Assembly: GCA_009760855.2 (NCBI GenBank) | Contig: WPIO01000012.1 | Location: 7,005,501-7,069,500, forward strand | Length of the DNA stretch: 64,000 bases | Reading direction: 5' to 3' | From: Cristatella mucedo | Lineage: Eukaryota > Bryozoa > Phylactolaemata > Cristatellidae | Part shown: piece by piece, positions 21,971-32,095 of the stretch | Position numbering within the stretch: position 1 is the stretch's first letter | Layout of the letters: every line of letters starts with the position of its first letter | Translations under genes and position numbers: made by a program | Notes under the pieces: model-generated | What the model saw: only the letters and a program-made list of their open reading frames with translations | Database searches by the model: none | What the model was told of the DNA's origin: nothing

Positions 21971-24900
21971 CTATTACAAAAGATGCAATCCTCCATCCTG
22001 AACACACAGCAGAACTGACAATGCTATGAAGCAGTGAAAGGCCATGCTACAGATTCGTCGACCTCACCATGCTGGGTGCAGATTAGTCATAGCTGGGGTA
22101 TGTGTGTCAGCAGCAGCAGCCACTGCTTCAGCACTAAGTATATCGTCCAGGCCGTTGCAAAGCTGTACTATGCTCTCCTCGTCGAACATCTGATCAAGTT
22201 CTTCCTTCAAAATAACAATTCGGACCAAATGAGATGTGCCCAGGCAACATCATCAGAAACAAACACATTAACAAAGGCAGATTAAGTGCGGGTGTTTTTA
22301 GTCAGAAGTGAAGTCTAGCAAGCAATCTAGTGTAGGGACAAAAATGCTGTAACCAGGACTGCAATAAATTATCATATATTTCATGTACCATCGTGTTTCC
22401 TTACTGCAAACTGAAAATCATTCAGGTTGGCATTGAAGTTTCAAAAATGAAGATTGAAATTCGACTTGCCACCATCAGCTTTAAAGGTGAGACAGAGTCT
22501 GCCAGTAGTTTCTAGCTCCAATCCACAATTGCAATTAATAAGCCTCCAGATTGGAATCATACATTAAAAAACAGGTGACTAGATAGCGAGGCTTTAAAGC
22601 TCGGGATATGCCAAAAGCTACGCCACAACACTGCCAAGGGCATCTTGTCACAAAGGGCACAATGTAAGCAAGACGTCAGCAACTCGTGCTATGGACTCAG
22701 GGACAGACCATGGACTCACATTCAAAATTCTATAGATTGATTAACTGGCTACCAACTAGCTCTTTAAGGGGGAATGTCAAGAAAATACCAATAAAAATTT
22801 TCCGACAATAAAAAATGTGTTTATGGTACCTTTCGAAAGACAAATATGTTTGAAGTGGGATCAGAAGTTCTGAGGACTTCTGCTTGAAATAAAAAATTCG
22901 TTATGCAAACTAAGCCTAACGTGCATGTCAACCAGAAGCAACAAATCAACAAATAAAAAATTTACCAATCTCTGCATCATATGCGACTTGTATCCCAACT
23001 TGTCGAACCTTGGTAGATCGCTATAGATGCTTGAAACTTGTTCAGATGCATTCTTGTACTTTTATACAGCTTCATCTCCAGGGTCTGTTGGTGCCTTGTA
23101 AATTCCATAACTCGGCGAATACTTCACGCATCGGAATGAAATTTGAAACGCGAGTCCGGCTCTACCCTTTTTACCCTAGTCTGGAATATTTGTGATTTCG
23201 GTTGGAAAAATTTGGCTCTATACGTCATCAAACGTCCTGGAGCTTTATTTTCCGTAATCGTGGACATATAGAACCACATGTATCAAACCGAAATCAAAAA
23301 TACTAAAGACTAGGGTCAAACAAGCACAGTTGAACTCGCATTTCAAATTTCATTCCGATACCTGAAATATTCGCCCAGTTATTTAATTTACAGGGCACCA
23401 ACTGACCCTGGAAATGAAGCTGTATAAAAGTCACAAGTATGCACCTCAACAAGATTCAAGCATATATAGCGATCTACCACGATTCGACAAGTTGGGATAC
23501 AAGTCGCATATGATGCAGAGATCGGATAACTTTTGTAGATTTGTTGCTTCTGGTTTACATCCAGGTTAGGCGTGGTTTGCATAACCGATTTTTCTTTCAT
23601 GTGGAAATCGTTAGAACTTCCGATCCCTTGTTTCCAACATATTTGTCTTTCGAAAGGTACCATAAACACATATTTGATTGTCGGACAAATTGCATAGGTA
23701 AAATCGGCCAACTTAATAATAATAATACAATTTAAAGGCAGCTTTTATGGCACACTAAGAGAGCTAAATCGCGATCCTGGTGCTCAGGCAAAATAATTAA
23801 ACTCCCTGCAAGAGAATAGCTAACCAAGGCTTAATGACATGCACGGTATCATGCTTAGACTAGCAAGCAAAAGCACACAATTCAACCTTTGGTCCATCGG
23901 TTAAGGTGCTCGCCCCGACCAAGGTCTGGCTGAGGTCGTGGGCTCCAGCCCCAAGGCACATGTGAAGCGCCTAAATAGAGATTAAGTTCTCTTGGCATGC
24001 TATACACATGAATTATATTTTATATTTATATACTATCATTATTTAAAAATCCATACACATGGTATAAAAAAAATCGTCAAGAAGGATCGCTATGATGAGC
24101 CACTGCTTGCCATATAGCTGTGCAATGCAAATTAAAATGATTGTTGCAAAATAGCTCGAGGAGCATATAGACCCAAATGATTTGTCAAGAAACGTTCAGC
24201 CTGGATCCAACTGACAGCATTGCAATGATACTGCTGTCATTTACTAATAATATTCTACATAACTATGACGATAGTAAAGTCACTGCCTTGATCCTGCCCA
24301 ATCTTTTGCAGTATTGCACAATTTTGATCACAATTTCCTGCTTGAACGCTTTAGAGCAACGATCGGTCCGGCTAATGCAGCTCCTGGTTAAAAATCGTCC
24401 TTGTCCGATCAATTAAAATCAATATCGTGTAGCTGTCAAGTTTAATCCTGCAGACTAGTTACATGTGGAGCCCTACAAGGGTGTGCCCCTGGCCCTTTGC
24501 TATTCTCCATTTATACAGAGCCTTTCACCAAGGTGCTAGAGGCCCATGGTATCGGCTATCATTTCTATTCCACCGATATCCACCTGTACTTTAATTGTCA
24601 TTAGGGTAAATGTCAAGAAAATACTGAGATTGGTCCCAACAATAAATTATTATTTAGGCTATCTTTCTAAAAGACTAGCACGTTAGAAATAGGATCTTAA
24701 GTTGTGATGATTTCCATATAAAAGGAAAGCATTACAAACGATTAGGCAAGCCACGTCTAATCCAGAAGTAAGAGCTAAGCAACACATCTTCAAATCAAAA
24801 CTCACAGATCTTTCATCATATGCAACATGTGTCCCAACTTGTTGATCCTTGGTACATTAAGGAACTTCAGCTTGTTAAGATTTCACTCTTGTGACATTTA

Positions 24901-27900
24901 AACAGCTTCATTTACAGTGCAGTAGCTTCGTGCCTTGTAAATTCCATAGCTCGGCCTGTACTTTACTATTTCATTGGTATAGTGACCCAAGAGAAATATA
25001 TCTCTATTCGGGCGCTTCACATATGCCTCAGGGCTCAAGCCCACGACCTCAGCCAGACCTTAGTCGGGGCGAGCACCTTAATCGCTGGACCAACCCAGCT
25101 CGGCTTGATAAATCAACGTGAAATATATACAATTCATCTGCATAGCACCGCAAAACATAAATCTCTATTCAGGCACTTCACATGTACCACAGGGCTTGAG
25201 CCCACAGCCTTGGTTGGCAAATGAATTGACCTTGTTTAAGGTGAGCAACTTAACCAGTGGGCCAAACCAGCACTAATAATAATGATAATATTATTATTAT
25301 TATTTCATTTGTTATACCACCCTCGGAGACCTTAATCTCTTTCCAGACACTTTACATTTGCTGCAAAGGAAACATGATCGAACGGTTAATGGTAGCACGC
25401 TCAATGTCAACAGGCATAACAAGAGTAGAAGAAATGCTCAGGGTCAGCATGCAAATATGGTTAGTGGCAGCATTCACAGTGTCAGCATGCTAGAGCACAG
25501 AAAGGACACATCACATGGACCTATTAAATGCTGTGATAAATAAATGTGTTTTTAGCTTCTTTTTAAATGTCGTTAAGTCTAGGGATGTCGTGATGTCAGC
25601 CGGAAGCGAGTTCCAGGCTTTGGGAGCTTACGAACTAAATGCACTGTCTCCTAAGGATTTCAGGTTTGTAAGAAGTATAGGTAAACAGTTAGATTCCAAA
25701 AAGTGGGTGTTACTATGCTTAGCCTAGTGTGAGAGTACATCGGATAGGTAGGCTAAAGCCAATCAATGAAGAGCCCTAAAACTGAGGGACCGAACCTTGA
25801 AGTCTATGTTTTAGTCGACTACGAGCCACTGCAACTCAGTAAGTGGTGTGATGTGGCAACTATGACTCACGACAGACGAGCCTAGCTACAGAGTTTTGCA
25901 CCAGCTGTAAGCCCTGATTGCACATGATGGTAGTAATAATAAAAATAATAATAATAATTCACTTGATAAAGCGCCCTCAGAGAACTTAATCTCTCTCTAG
26001 GCGCTTTACATTTGCTGTAAAGTGAAATGCAATGGAATGGTAAGTAAAATCATGCTTGAAAAACAAACGAACTGAATAATGGTAGACCAATAAGCAGTGA
26101 TTTAATGAATTCAAGATGGAATTTTAAAAATGCATTGACCAATTTAGATGTAGTATCTCTGCCTAAGCAAGCCCAAATGTTTGCAATGTTATGTGGCTGA
26201 AAGTAGGCAGACTTGACTGTGGAGCTGATGTGGCCGGCTAATGAAAGGTCATTTTGAAACAGGACACCTAGATTTCGTGCAGATGCAACAGGAGATATTC
26301 TGGCAGAGCCGATTTTGAGCGTTAGCCTTTCCAATTTCTGAATCTCACTTGGTTTGCTCACAACAAGCAAGTTGGTTTTATCATCATTCAATTTAAGAAA
26401 GTGTCTTGCAATCCATGTGCTGATGTCATCAATACATGCAGCAAAGGAGTTGAGAGAACTCGACGTGCTCGAGGGTTGGGAGGGATTAAAGCAAAGGTAC
26501 AACTGAGTGTCATCTGTATAGAAGTGAAAGCCTAGATTGTGCTTTGCAATCACACCGGCAAAAGAAAGAGTATAAACCGTGAAAAAGCCGGACCAAACTC
26601 AGAGCCCTGAGGGTAACCCATACTTCAGTGGTTCCTCGGATGACCATTTTCTGTTCATATCGATACTCTAAAGTCTAAGATAGACGTTTAAACCATTGCA
26701 GTGCCGTACCAGTGACGCCCAGGAGAGATGAGAGGCGCTCAAGAAAGACTTGGTGATCGAGAGTATCAAAAGCTGCCGAAAGATCGAACAAAACAAGCAC
26801 ATAGACCCTAGCTAAGTCTGCTAAGCTAAGTAAGCTAAGGTCGTTATTCACCCGAAGCAATGCTGACTCTGTGGCGTGATTATCTCTAAAACCTGACAGG
26901 AACTTAACAGCTAAGTGTGAGGTTTCAATGTATGAATTCAGCTGGAATGCCACGACTCGCTCCAGGGTCCTTGATAGGAACGGTAGAAGAGAGGCTGGGC
27001 AGAAGTTGCTCAGGCTCCAATTATCTAGTGTTGCTTTCTTGAGTAGTAGCCATACTACAGCCTTTTTGAAAGGTGCTGGGACATGACCTGAGGCCAATGA
27101 CATATTTATGGTGTTAGTCATGCATGACAGAAGCAGATCTATGCATTGTAGAAGCAGGACAGTGGGAATAGGGTCCAGAGGACTAGTTGTCTTCTTTGAT
27201 TGGGATATGAACTTCGGGATGAGGTCACTAGTGACCTCTTTGAATGAAGACATTGAGGTTTCGCATGGAATTGAGGGACAAGATTCCAAGGGGGGATGCT
27301 GCCATCTCAGGGATGGACTCACTGCAGTCACTGGTGACCTCCTTAAATGCAGACATTGAGGTGCTGGTTACGGGATTCCTCGGGGGATGCTGCCATATTA
27401 GGGATGGACTCCCTGACATTGTCTATCTTGTTGATAAAGAAGCTAGAGAAACCATCAGCTAGATCATCACAAGGATATACCTCGTACATACCTCCAATCC
27501 TTTGGAGACTGTGCATTTGGTTCGTATGCTCCCAAAGCCTGGAACTCACTCCCGACTTCCGTCACGACATCCCCTGACTTGACCACTTTTAAAAAGAAAG
27601 TAAAAATGCACCTATTTATGACACTATTTAGTGGGTCCCTGTTATTCGTCCTTTATGTGCTTATGCGTGCTGACACTGCATGCTGCCACTAACCACACTT
27701 GCATGCTGACCCTGTGCATGTCACCTCTAACCATGTTATTTATGTTGTCTATAAAGCATGATACCACTCACCATTCAATCGTGTTTCCATTGCAGCAAAT
27801 GTAAAGTGCCTAGAAAGAGATTGAGTTCTCTGGGGGCACTTTATCAAATGTATTATTCTTCTTCTTATTATTATTATTAAGGATCGCTACGTAAGGAGCT

Positions 27901-28905
27901 AACCTGGGAGATGTTACAGAGCTGGTTAATCGTAGACACCAGCATCTTTGGATTGTGCATGTGTGATTCAGCATTTTTTTCTTATAGAAGCTAGACTTGG
28001 CTTTTCCTAGCATTGATTGGTACGATCTGTAGTCCTCATATGTGTGTCGATGTAAGCCCTGATCTTGTCTATGCATTTTTAAGCATGGGCTTAGTAGACT
28101 TAGCTTATTTAATGTCTTCGGTAAACCACACCATTCAGCACCACAGGCTGTCACTAATGTCAAATTCTTCAGCTGTTACGAGCCACACTGGCAAGACACT
28201 TTAAATCAATCTCAGTATTCATATCGTACCGAAATAGCATGAGCCCAAAACTTCAAATAATGTGGTAATTGAATCGTTATTCACTATTGAAGCAGTATCT
28301 AGTTTAACACACTGAGCTGACGAAAGTAAAACAGTTCTGCCGGTTAATTAAAAGGTTCATTAGTGATCCAGCTCTGCCAGCTGTTAAGACAAATCCAGCC
28401 TCACTGTAGGAGGGAAGAAAATAGGCTCTGTATTTTCTATCGGACTAAACCAAGCTACAAATGGATATCATAGCAAGCCCTTATTCATATGTATTCTGGG
28501 ATGGGGTTAGGTGCAATACATAAATGGTGCAACAGGCAACTGGCCTTCAGCGGAATAACGCTTTTGCAACAGCGTCTTGCTGGGCTAGCTGAGGTCCATA
28601 GGTGCTGAATAATCAATATATATCATTTGCTTACTTACACCGATGTTGTGTGCCAGTTGCTGCATAAGCTGTCCATAAATATGCTTCAGCCGGTCAGGGT
28701 GCTTTTTGTGCACCTTAGGTAGTGCACTTGCAAGCTTGCTGTACCTGTGGCAATGCGATCTACATTTTAATTGCCATTTATCCCGTCTGCCTTGCATAGA
28801 GCTGGCGAATGCAACACAGCACAGCAAAAAATCATTGACTACAGTCACATCACGTGAGCTGATGCACAATTCATCGGCACAGACTATGTCAAGAATGCAA
28901 ACGTA

Positions 28906-28942
<37 letters not shown>

Positions 28943-29420
28943 CAGACTCGGACGTAGCACAATGCATGCGGCCTAAATAAGAGTCGGGCCAATCTGTGGC
29001 TCGATCGTACTATACACGCGGCTAGATGTGCGACAGGACTACGGCCGAAGAATAAGCACGCAAGCGCTCTCACCCAATACGAACAACTCGAAACAGCTGT
29101 TTTACAGCGCTAATTCAAAGGAACGGCTGAGCAACGGCGCTATGAGGACGACGGCGAAATTTTCAGGTGGAGTACGAATAGGGTCAACCCTCTCACAGGC
29201 TCAGTCACTGGGCGTAGCACCAACAGCAGCCATGCCATCCCGCTCGAGGGTCAGCAGCCAAACGCTGGCGTAACGAGCTTTGAGCCAAAAAACATTTATG
29301 GTCTCGTTGGGTCAACTACAAAAGTACTTACCTCGGCACATTTAAGCACCTCTTGATAGCAAAATTCAAAGCATCACGAAGAAGAGTGGCGCGGCGGCCT
29401 TCCTCCAAATAGACCGCCAT
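21727..29420 (-). CDS. PMF1: Polyamine-modulated factor 1 / Nnf1 kinetochore subunit
   Basis: Subunit of the MIS12 complex that anchors kinetochore microtubule-binding proteins to centromeric chromatin. Four exons join in phase (complement of 29332-29420, 28639-28744, 22068-22204, 21727-21970) to give about 191 residues; vertebrate PMF1 is about 205. The Nnf1 domain is read in order: LLRDALNFAIKRC, YSKLASALPKVHKKHPDRLK, HIYGQLMQQLAHNI, then EELDQMFDEESIVQLCNGLD. The hallmark PAWRPSG follows at the exon 3/4 joint, and a C-terminal coiled coil (ILAENEHLERQLVDMHGQL) ends in a normal stop at 21727. Intron 2 is 6.4 kb of nested transposons and SINEs. Exon 4 has two in-frame acceptors 27 bp apart; I chose the downstream one because it gives PAWRPSG exactly. 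No other family fits the ordered motifs. Confidence 0.87.
22068..22204 (-). CDS. PMF1: PMF1 exon 3
   Basis: 137 bp, acceptor TTATTTTGAAG, donor GTGAGG leaving TG of a split Trp codon. Encodes EELDQMFDEESIVQLCNGLD then DILSAEA, and ends NLHPA(W). Confidence 0.88.
22768..23712. mobile_element. Foldback palindromic element (long terminal inverted repeats)
   Basis: Two arms of about 440 bp are inverted copies of each other around position 23243. For example TTTCGAAAGA at 22831-22840 pairs with TCTTTCGAAA at 23646-23655, and TCCGA at 22801 pairs with TCGGA at 23681, all with the same centre. ATGCGACTTGTATCCCAACT in the left arm is found reverse-complemented near 23498. Similarity runs almost to a short loop, so the whole unit could fold into one hairpin. 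TTAA occurs at both outer edges (22764-22767 and 23713-23716), possibly a target duplication. No transposase; short frames inside are by-products of the palindrome. It lies just upstream of PMF1 exon 3 in intron 2. Confidence 0.82.
23716..23880 (-). mobile_element. Decayed LINE tail
   Basis: AATAATAATACAATTTAAAG, then TTTTATGGCACACTAAGAGA and a GATCCTGGTGC block resemble the minus-strand tail variant at 62893-63000. Abuts the foldback element. Confidence 0.5.
23888..24012 (+). mobile_element. SINE-1, tRNA-derived
   Basis: Head GGTCCATCGGTTAAGGTGC, internal CGACCAAGGTCTGGCTGAGG, a B-box-like GTGGGCTCCAGCCCC, then the 3' domain GTGAAGCGCCTAAATAGAGA with TTAAGTTCTCTT. The 3' domain matches the LINE family-A tail. 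Confidence 0.8.
24180..24605 (+). mobile_element. LINE (family C) reverse-transcriptase fragment
   Basis: Broken frames read DSKVTALIL followed, after a frameshift, by an FDTIDH-like block, then GALQGCAPGPLLFSIYTEP and GYHFYSTDIHLYF. These are the RT GVPQGSVLGP and YADD regions, with the catalytic aspartates replaced or shifted. Different from family A. It runs directly into the second foldback copy. Confidence 0.7.
24603..24965. mobile_element. Second, half-length copy of the foldback element
   Basis: Starts AGGGTAAATGTCAAGAAAAT like the left end of 22768-23712. It keeps ATGCAACATGTGTCCCAACT, ACAGCTTCATTTACAG and GTGCCTTGTAAATTCCATAG in the same order. Only one arm is present and it is interrupted at about 24970 by SINE-1 sequence. 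Confidence 0.75.
24976..25110 (-). mobile_element. SINE-1, minus strand
   Basis: Reverse complement of the SINE-1 unit: tail ATCTCTATTCGGGCGCTTCA, B-box region CAGGGCTCAAGCCCACGACC, head GCACCTTAATCGCTGGACCA. Followed directly by another copy. Confidence 0.8.
25115..25270 (-). mobile_element. SINE-1, minus strand, tandem neighbour
   Basis: ATTCATCTGCATAGCACCGC, then AATCTCTATTCAGGCACTTC, then the B-box-like CAGGGCTTGAGCCCACAGCC and a head ending CTTAACCAGTGGGCCAAACC. A short insertion near 25220 separates the box regions. Confidence 0.75.
25277..25928 (-). mobile_element. LINE family A, 3' third, minus strand
   Basis: ATT tail, 3' UTR and the C-terminal coding region (SFGDRAFSSYAPKAWN equivalent; QLVQNSVARLVCRES near the 5' break). 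Its 5' end is interrupted at about 25930 by the tail of the next minus-strand copy. Confidence 0.85.
27227..27416. repeat. Imperfect tandem duplication inside a LINE
   Basis: Two units of roughly 90-100 bp, each with GTGACCTCYTTRAATGMAGA, CATTGAGGT and GGGGGATGCTGCCAT followed by GGGATGGACTC. They duplicate the linker region before the RT core of the copy at 25934-28180. Confidence 0.75.
27477..27878 (+). mobile_element. LINE family A, 5'-truncated copy nested in another copy
   Basis: Begins in the FGDRAFSSYAPKAWN coding region and runs through the full 3' UTR to an ATT tail. Flanked by the 6 bp target duplication AAGGAT (27471-27476 and 27879-27884). Removing it restores continuity of the surrounding minus-strand copy, as judged against 20745-20800. 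Confidence 0.9.
28639..28744 (-). CDS. PMF1: PMF1 exon 2
   Basis: 106 bp, acceptor ATTGCCACAG, donor GTAAGT after a Gly codon (phase 0). Encodes KLASALPKVHKKHPDRLKHI and YGQLMQQLAHNIG, the core Nnf1 helices. Confidence 0.9.
28908..28941. repeat. (CA)n microsatellite
   Basis: 17 CA units in PMF1 intron 1. Confidence 0.95.
29332..29420 (-). CDS. PMF1: PMF1 exon 1
   Basis: Starts with MAVYLEEGRRATLLRDALNF and ends two bases into an Arg codon at donor GTAAGT. The ATG is preceded by an A-rich run with A at -3. Confidence 0.85.
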
Positions 29421-29620
29421 TTTTTAAATGCGTCCGTGCACTCCTCCCAAGTCTACGTAGTCCACTTTATGTGAATCGGGGTTGCTAAATGGACTAACAA
29501 ATAGCAGCCCAACTACGGCGCATCACCTGCAGACAACAGCTTGAAAAACGCGCCTAACGCCCTTGACCCCTGGTCTACTTCCGGGTCGTGGGTCGCCGTA
29601 ATTTCGGCTGCAGAGTTTGC
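29421..29620 (-). promoter_or_regulatory. PMF1: Probable PMF1 5' flank
   Basis: Sequence upstream of the PMF1 ATG with several CpGs (GGCGCATC, ACGCGCC, TTCCGGGTCG). CTTCCGG at about 29578 resembles an ETS-type promoter site. No TATA box. Inferred from position only. Confidence 0.3.
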
Positions 29621-29954
29621 TTGCCGCTACCGATTGCTACTGAGCCAAATCGTATTGAAAACCACGTCTGTAGTGCCAAGCAAAACCTTTTAGAAGAATT
29701 CATAGCAAGATTTTTTGCGAGACGGCAATGAAGACTGCAGGCAGTCACCAACGAGGCCACCCACCGCTGGTCATTGCGTTAGTTCATCATATGCCTATAT
29801 CTATATGGAAAGTGTTTCTGTTTCGGCATCCTCGGGAATCCCATCGCTTATTTTCCTAACCCGCAAGCGAGGACTTTAAATGAGAAATCTGTATTATAAT
29901 GGTTCTCCTCCCGGAAACATATTTAGACCCGTTGAAAAAATGCTGCAATAACAA

Positions 29955-30215
29955 GGAAATTATGAACTGTTAGGTCCTTGCGGTCTGTCCTTTATGTGTT
30001 CATTCGTACTGACACTGTACATGTTGTCACTAACAACATTTACATGCTGATATTGTGCATCTCGCCCTAATCATGCTTTGCTTTTTGACATTGTGCAAAT
30101 AACCACTAACCGTTTGATTATGCTTCCTTTACAGCACGTTTGAAGTGCCTAGAGAGATTAAGTTCTCTGCCGGCCTTATATAAAATGCATTATAATTATT
30201 ATTATTATTATTAAT
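29955..30215 (+). mobile_element. LINE family A 3' UTR copy
   Basis: TTAGGTCCTTGCGGTCTGTC, then a diverged CGTACTGACACTGTACATG block, AAGTGCCTAGAGAGATTAAG and an ATT tail. More diverged than other copies, hence older. Confidence 0.8.
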
Positions 30216-30639
30216 GTCGTTTTTATTAGGTTTCAGCCCGTTTAGTATGACTGGAAAATTTTGAGAAAGAAAAAATCATAGCGGGTCCTGCCAAATTCGG
30301 TTCAGCGAGCGGAAGATGAAGACAGTTCACTGAAATTTAATAAAACTGGTAAATGCAAAGCTCAGCAGCGCAAATGCAAAACTCACAAATTACACAAATC
30401 TGTTTCCGGATAGGAAATTTTATCACGCGGTTCTCAAAATATCTGAGAGACGGGAGCGGAAAGGCCGTACGACTAGTTCCCCTTTCGTGCTGCAGCAATG
30501 TCACACCTTCGTCAGCATCAACGGGTGTAGAGATAGTGGAAGAAGAGCATTTGTAACTTTCTCCGGAAATTTTAATTGTTTAAAAAATTGAAAGATAAGA
30601 TTGCATTCACTTCATTAAAATTTTATTTTATTGTAGATA

Positions 30640-31575
30640 GTCTTGAAACTAAATGACGAGAAGACCGAACTTCTGCTCATAGGACACCCTAAGCGTGCGG
30701 CTGGATTAAAAGGCTTCGCTCTTCTAATACGTGATGCTGTTATGCGGCCATCACTGCGTGCTCGAAATGTAGGTGTCGTTTTCGACAACTGCCTCAATTC
30801 TAAAAGCTTCATTCAGAAGACTGCTTCTACAACTAGCCATCACGTCCGATCCCTATCCAAGATTAGGACCTATCTTCCACAGTGGCTTGCAAAAAATTTA
30901 AGTAGCTCCTTAATTCTGTCTTGGCTTGATTATTGTAATTCCCTTTTGGCTGGGCTACCAAAGAAAGCAACTGAGCCACTGCAGCTGGTTATGAATATGG
31001 CTGCAAGGCTAGTCTTCAAGTCCCAGAGGTTTGATCACGTGCCTGTTTTGCTAAAAGAGCTAGGATGGATGCCGTTTGAGCAACGGATACAGAGCAAAGT
31101 TCTTACGCTGACCCAAAAGGCCCGCCACGGCTTGGCTCCTTCGTACCGAGCTGAACTGCTGCACCAGTTTCAGCCTCTTCGAGCTCTCTGGTCCTGTGTA
31201 GACAATACATTGGCTGTCCCATTCCTCCGCTTAAAGACCGTTGGTGACAGAAGCTTTAGCTCTGCAGGTCCTAGACTGTGGAACTCCCTTCCACAATTCT
31301 TACGCAACGACACCTACTCTCCTACTGCCGACTATGGCACATCTTTTTCAGCGGTCCTGAACTGCTACTTCTATGCTACTCACTACCTCAACTGTTCTCC
31401 GGACTCTGCTATGCTTCCCACTTTCTCTTTGTCGCGTGAGACGAAGTCTGTTGGCTACCGAATGCGTACCGAAAGCCGCTTAGGCTGTGAGTGGGCTATA
31501 CAAAACTCTCCTGCGTAACACCCACATAGTCTTTATGACTTTGTGGAGTTACAGACGGAGATACATTACATTGCA
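30640..31575 (+). mobile_element. LINE family B, 5'-truncated, long open frame
   Basis: Copy of a second L2/CR1-like family. The tail ends with TGTGGAGTTACAGACGGAGA and short ATTACATTGC-type repeats instead of ATT triplets. Fragments at 33, 4098, 6030 and 17838 belong to it. Confidence 0.85.
30643..31518 (+). CDS. Reverse transcriptase C-terminal half, LINE family B
   Basis: 291-codon uninterrupted frame. It starts just after the catalytic box: MKLNDEKTELLLIGHPKRA is the segment that follows YADD in this superfamily. It then reads RNVGVVFDNCLNSKSFIQKT, LDYCNSLLAGLPKK, LQLVMNMAARLVFK and DRSFSSAGPRLWNSLPQFL. The YADD and GVPQGS motifs and the endonuclease are absent, so the frame cannot encode active enzyme. 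The ATG is an internal Met, not a native start. A 291-codon open frame suggests a fairly recent insertion. Confidence 0.8.
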   Translation: MKLNDEKTELLLIGHPKRAAGLKGFALLIRDAVMRPSLRARNVGVVFDNCLNSKSFIQKTASTTSHHVRSLSKIRTYLPQWLAKNLSSSLILSWLDYCNSLLAGLPKKATEPLQLVMNMAARLVFKSQRFDHVPVLLKELGWMPFEQRIQSKVLTLTQKARHGLAPSYRAELLHQFQPLRALWSCVDNTLAVPFLRLKTVGDRSFSSAGPRLWNSLPQFLRNDTYSPTADYGTSFSAVLNCYFYATHYLNCSPDSAMLPTFSLSRETKSVGYRMRTESRLGCEWAIQNSPA

Positions 31576-31757
31576 TTACATAATGTTTAGCTTGAAAGAC
31601 ATTCAAATATAGACCCTATTTGTCCGATTATACATGGAAGCTGCCTCTTTAAACATAGATATACATGCAAGCGACCGTAGGCCGTTTGCCGTGGATCTGA
31701 GTTCTGAGAAAGATCTTCGCCGAAATCGGGAAACAATCCCCCTATCTCTGGCTTTAC

Positions 31758-31830
31758 CATCCTTCGCTGCTGCTGGTGAGCCCGCTCAATGAACTGCACA
31801 GCTTTGAGTTCTTCATTAACGGAGACAAAC
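31758..31830 (-). CDS. Candidate exon of an unidentified gene
   Basis: A 73 bp minus-strand segment with a strong acceptor (ATTTTCCTCCGATTCAG) and a consensus-like donor GTAAAG. It is open throughout and reads VSVNEELKAVQFIERAHQQQ. The composition is protein-like (charged, helix-forming) and unlike the surrounding AT-rich intergenic DNA. The frame stays open past the donor for about 40 codons. I do not recognise the family and see no partner exon nearby. It could be an isolated exon or a relic. Confidence 0.35.
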
Positions 31831-31964
31831 CTGAATCGGAGGAAAATTGAAATGTGTTCCGAAATTTTTTTAACGATCATATAAATCTAATATTACAATA
31901 ATTATTGGTCAGAGTTGGTTAGCGAATCAGCACTGAATTCACTGCAAGGAAAGTAGCTGATTTT

Positions 31965-32095
31965 ACCCAGTGGTTAAGGTGCTGGTCTCGACCAAGGTCT
32001 GCCGAGGTCGTGGGTTCGAGCCCTGTGGCATACGTGAAGGGCCGGAATAGTAATTAATTTCTTATAGGGCGATAGAAAAATGAATTATAAGTTAT
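31965..32095 (+). mobile_element. SINE-1, tRNA-derived
   Basis: CCCAGTGGTTAAGGTGCTGG head, then TCTGCCGAGGTCGTGGGTTC and GAGCCCTG (good B box), then CGTGAAGGGCCGGAATAGTA. The 3' domain is more diverged than in other copies. Confidence 0.8.

Larger units (their letters stand above)
25934..28180 (-). mobile_element. LINE family A, longest copy, split by a nested insertion
   Basis: Minus-strand copy with tail at 25934. The RT core has FHFYTDDTQLYLC, SLASGHVPAPFKKAVV and LLVLFDLSAAFDTLDH-like blocks in frames 26050-26553 and 26675-27331. The upstream linker at 27885-28180 reads YRSYQSMLGKAKSSFYKKK. A plus-strand family-A copy at 27477-27878 interrupts it. The YADD box is altered to YTDD and frames are broken, so the element is dead. 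Between AAG CCT-type 3' UTR and RT core, sequence present in the 48475-50182 copy is missing. Confidence 0.85.

Noticed and set aside
22764-23716. Confident call of the foldback element as piggyBac
   Set aside because: TTAA at both ends fits, but the termini align poorly over the last about 30 bp and the second copy does not start at TTAA.
29028-29273. 81-codon plus-strand frame within PMF1 intron 1
   Set aside because: CpG-containing 5' region of PMF1, antisense, with no homology.
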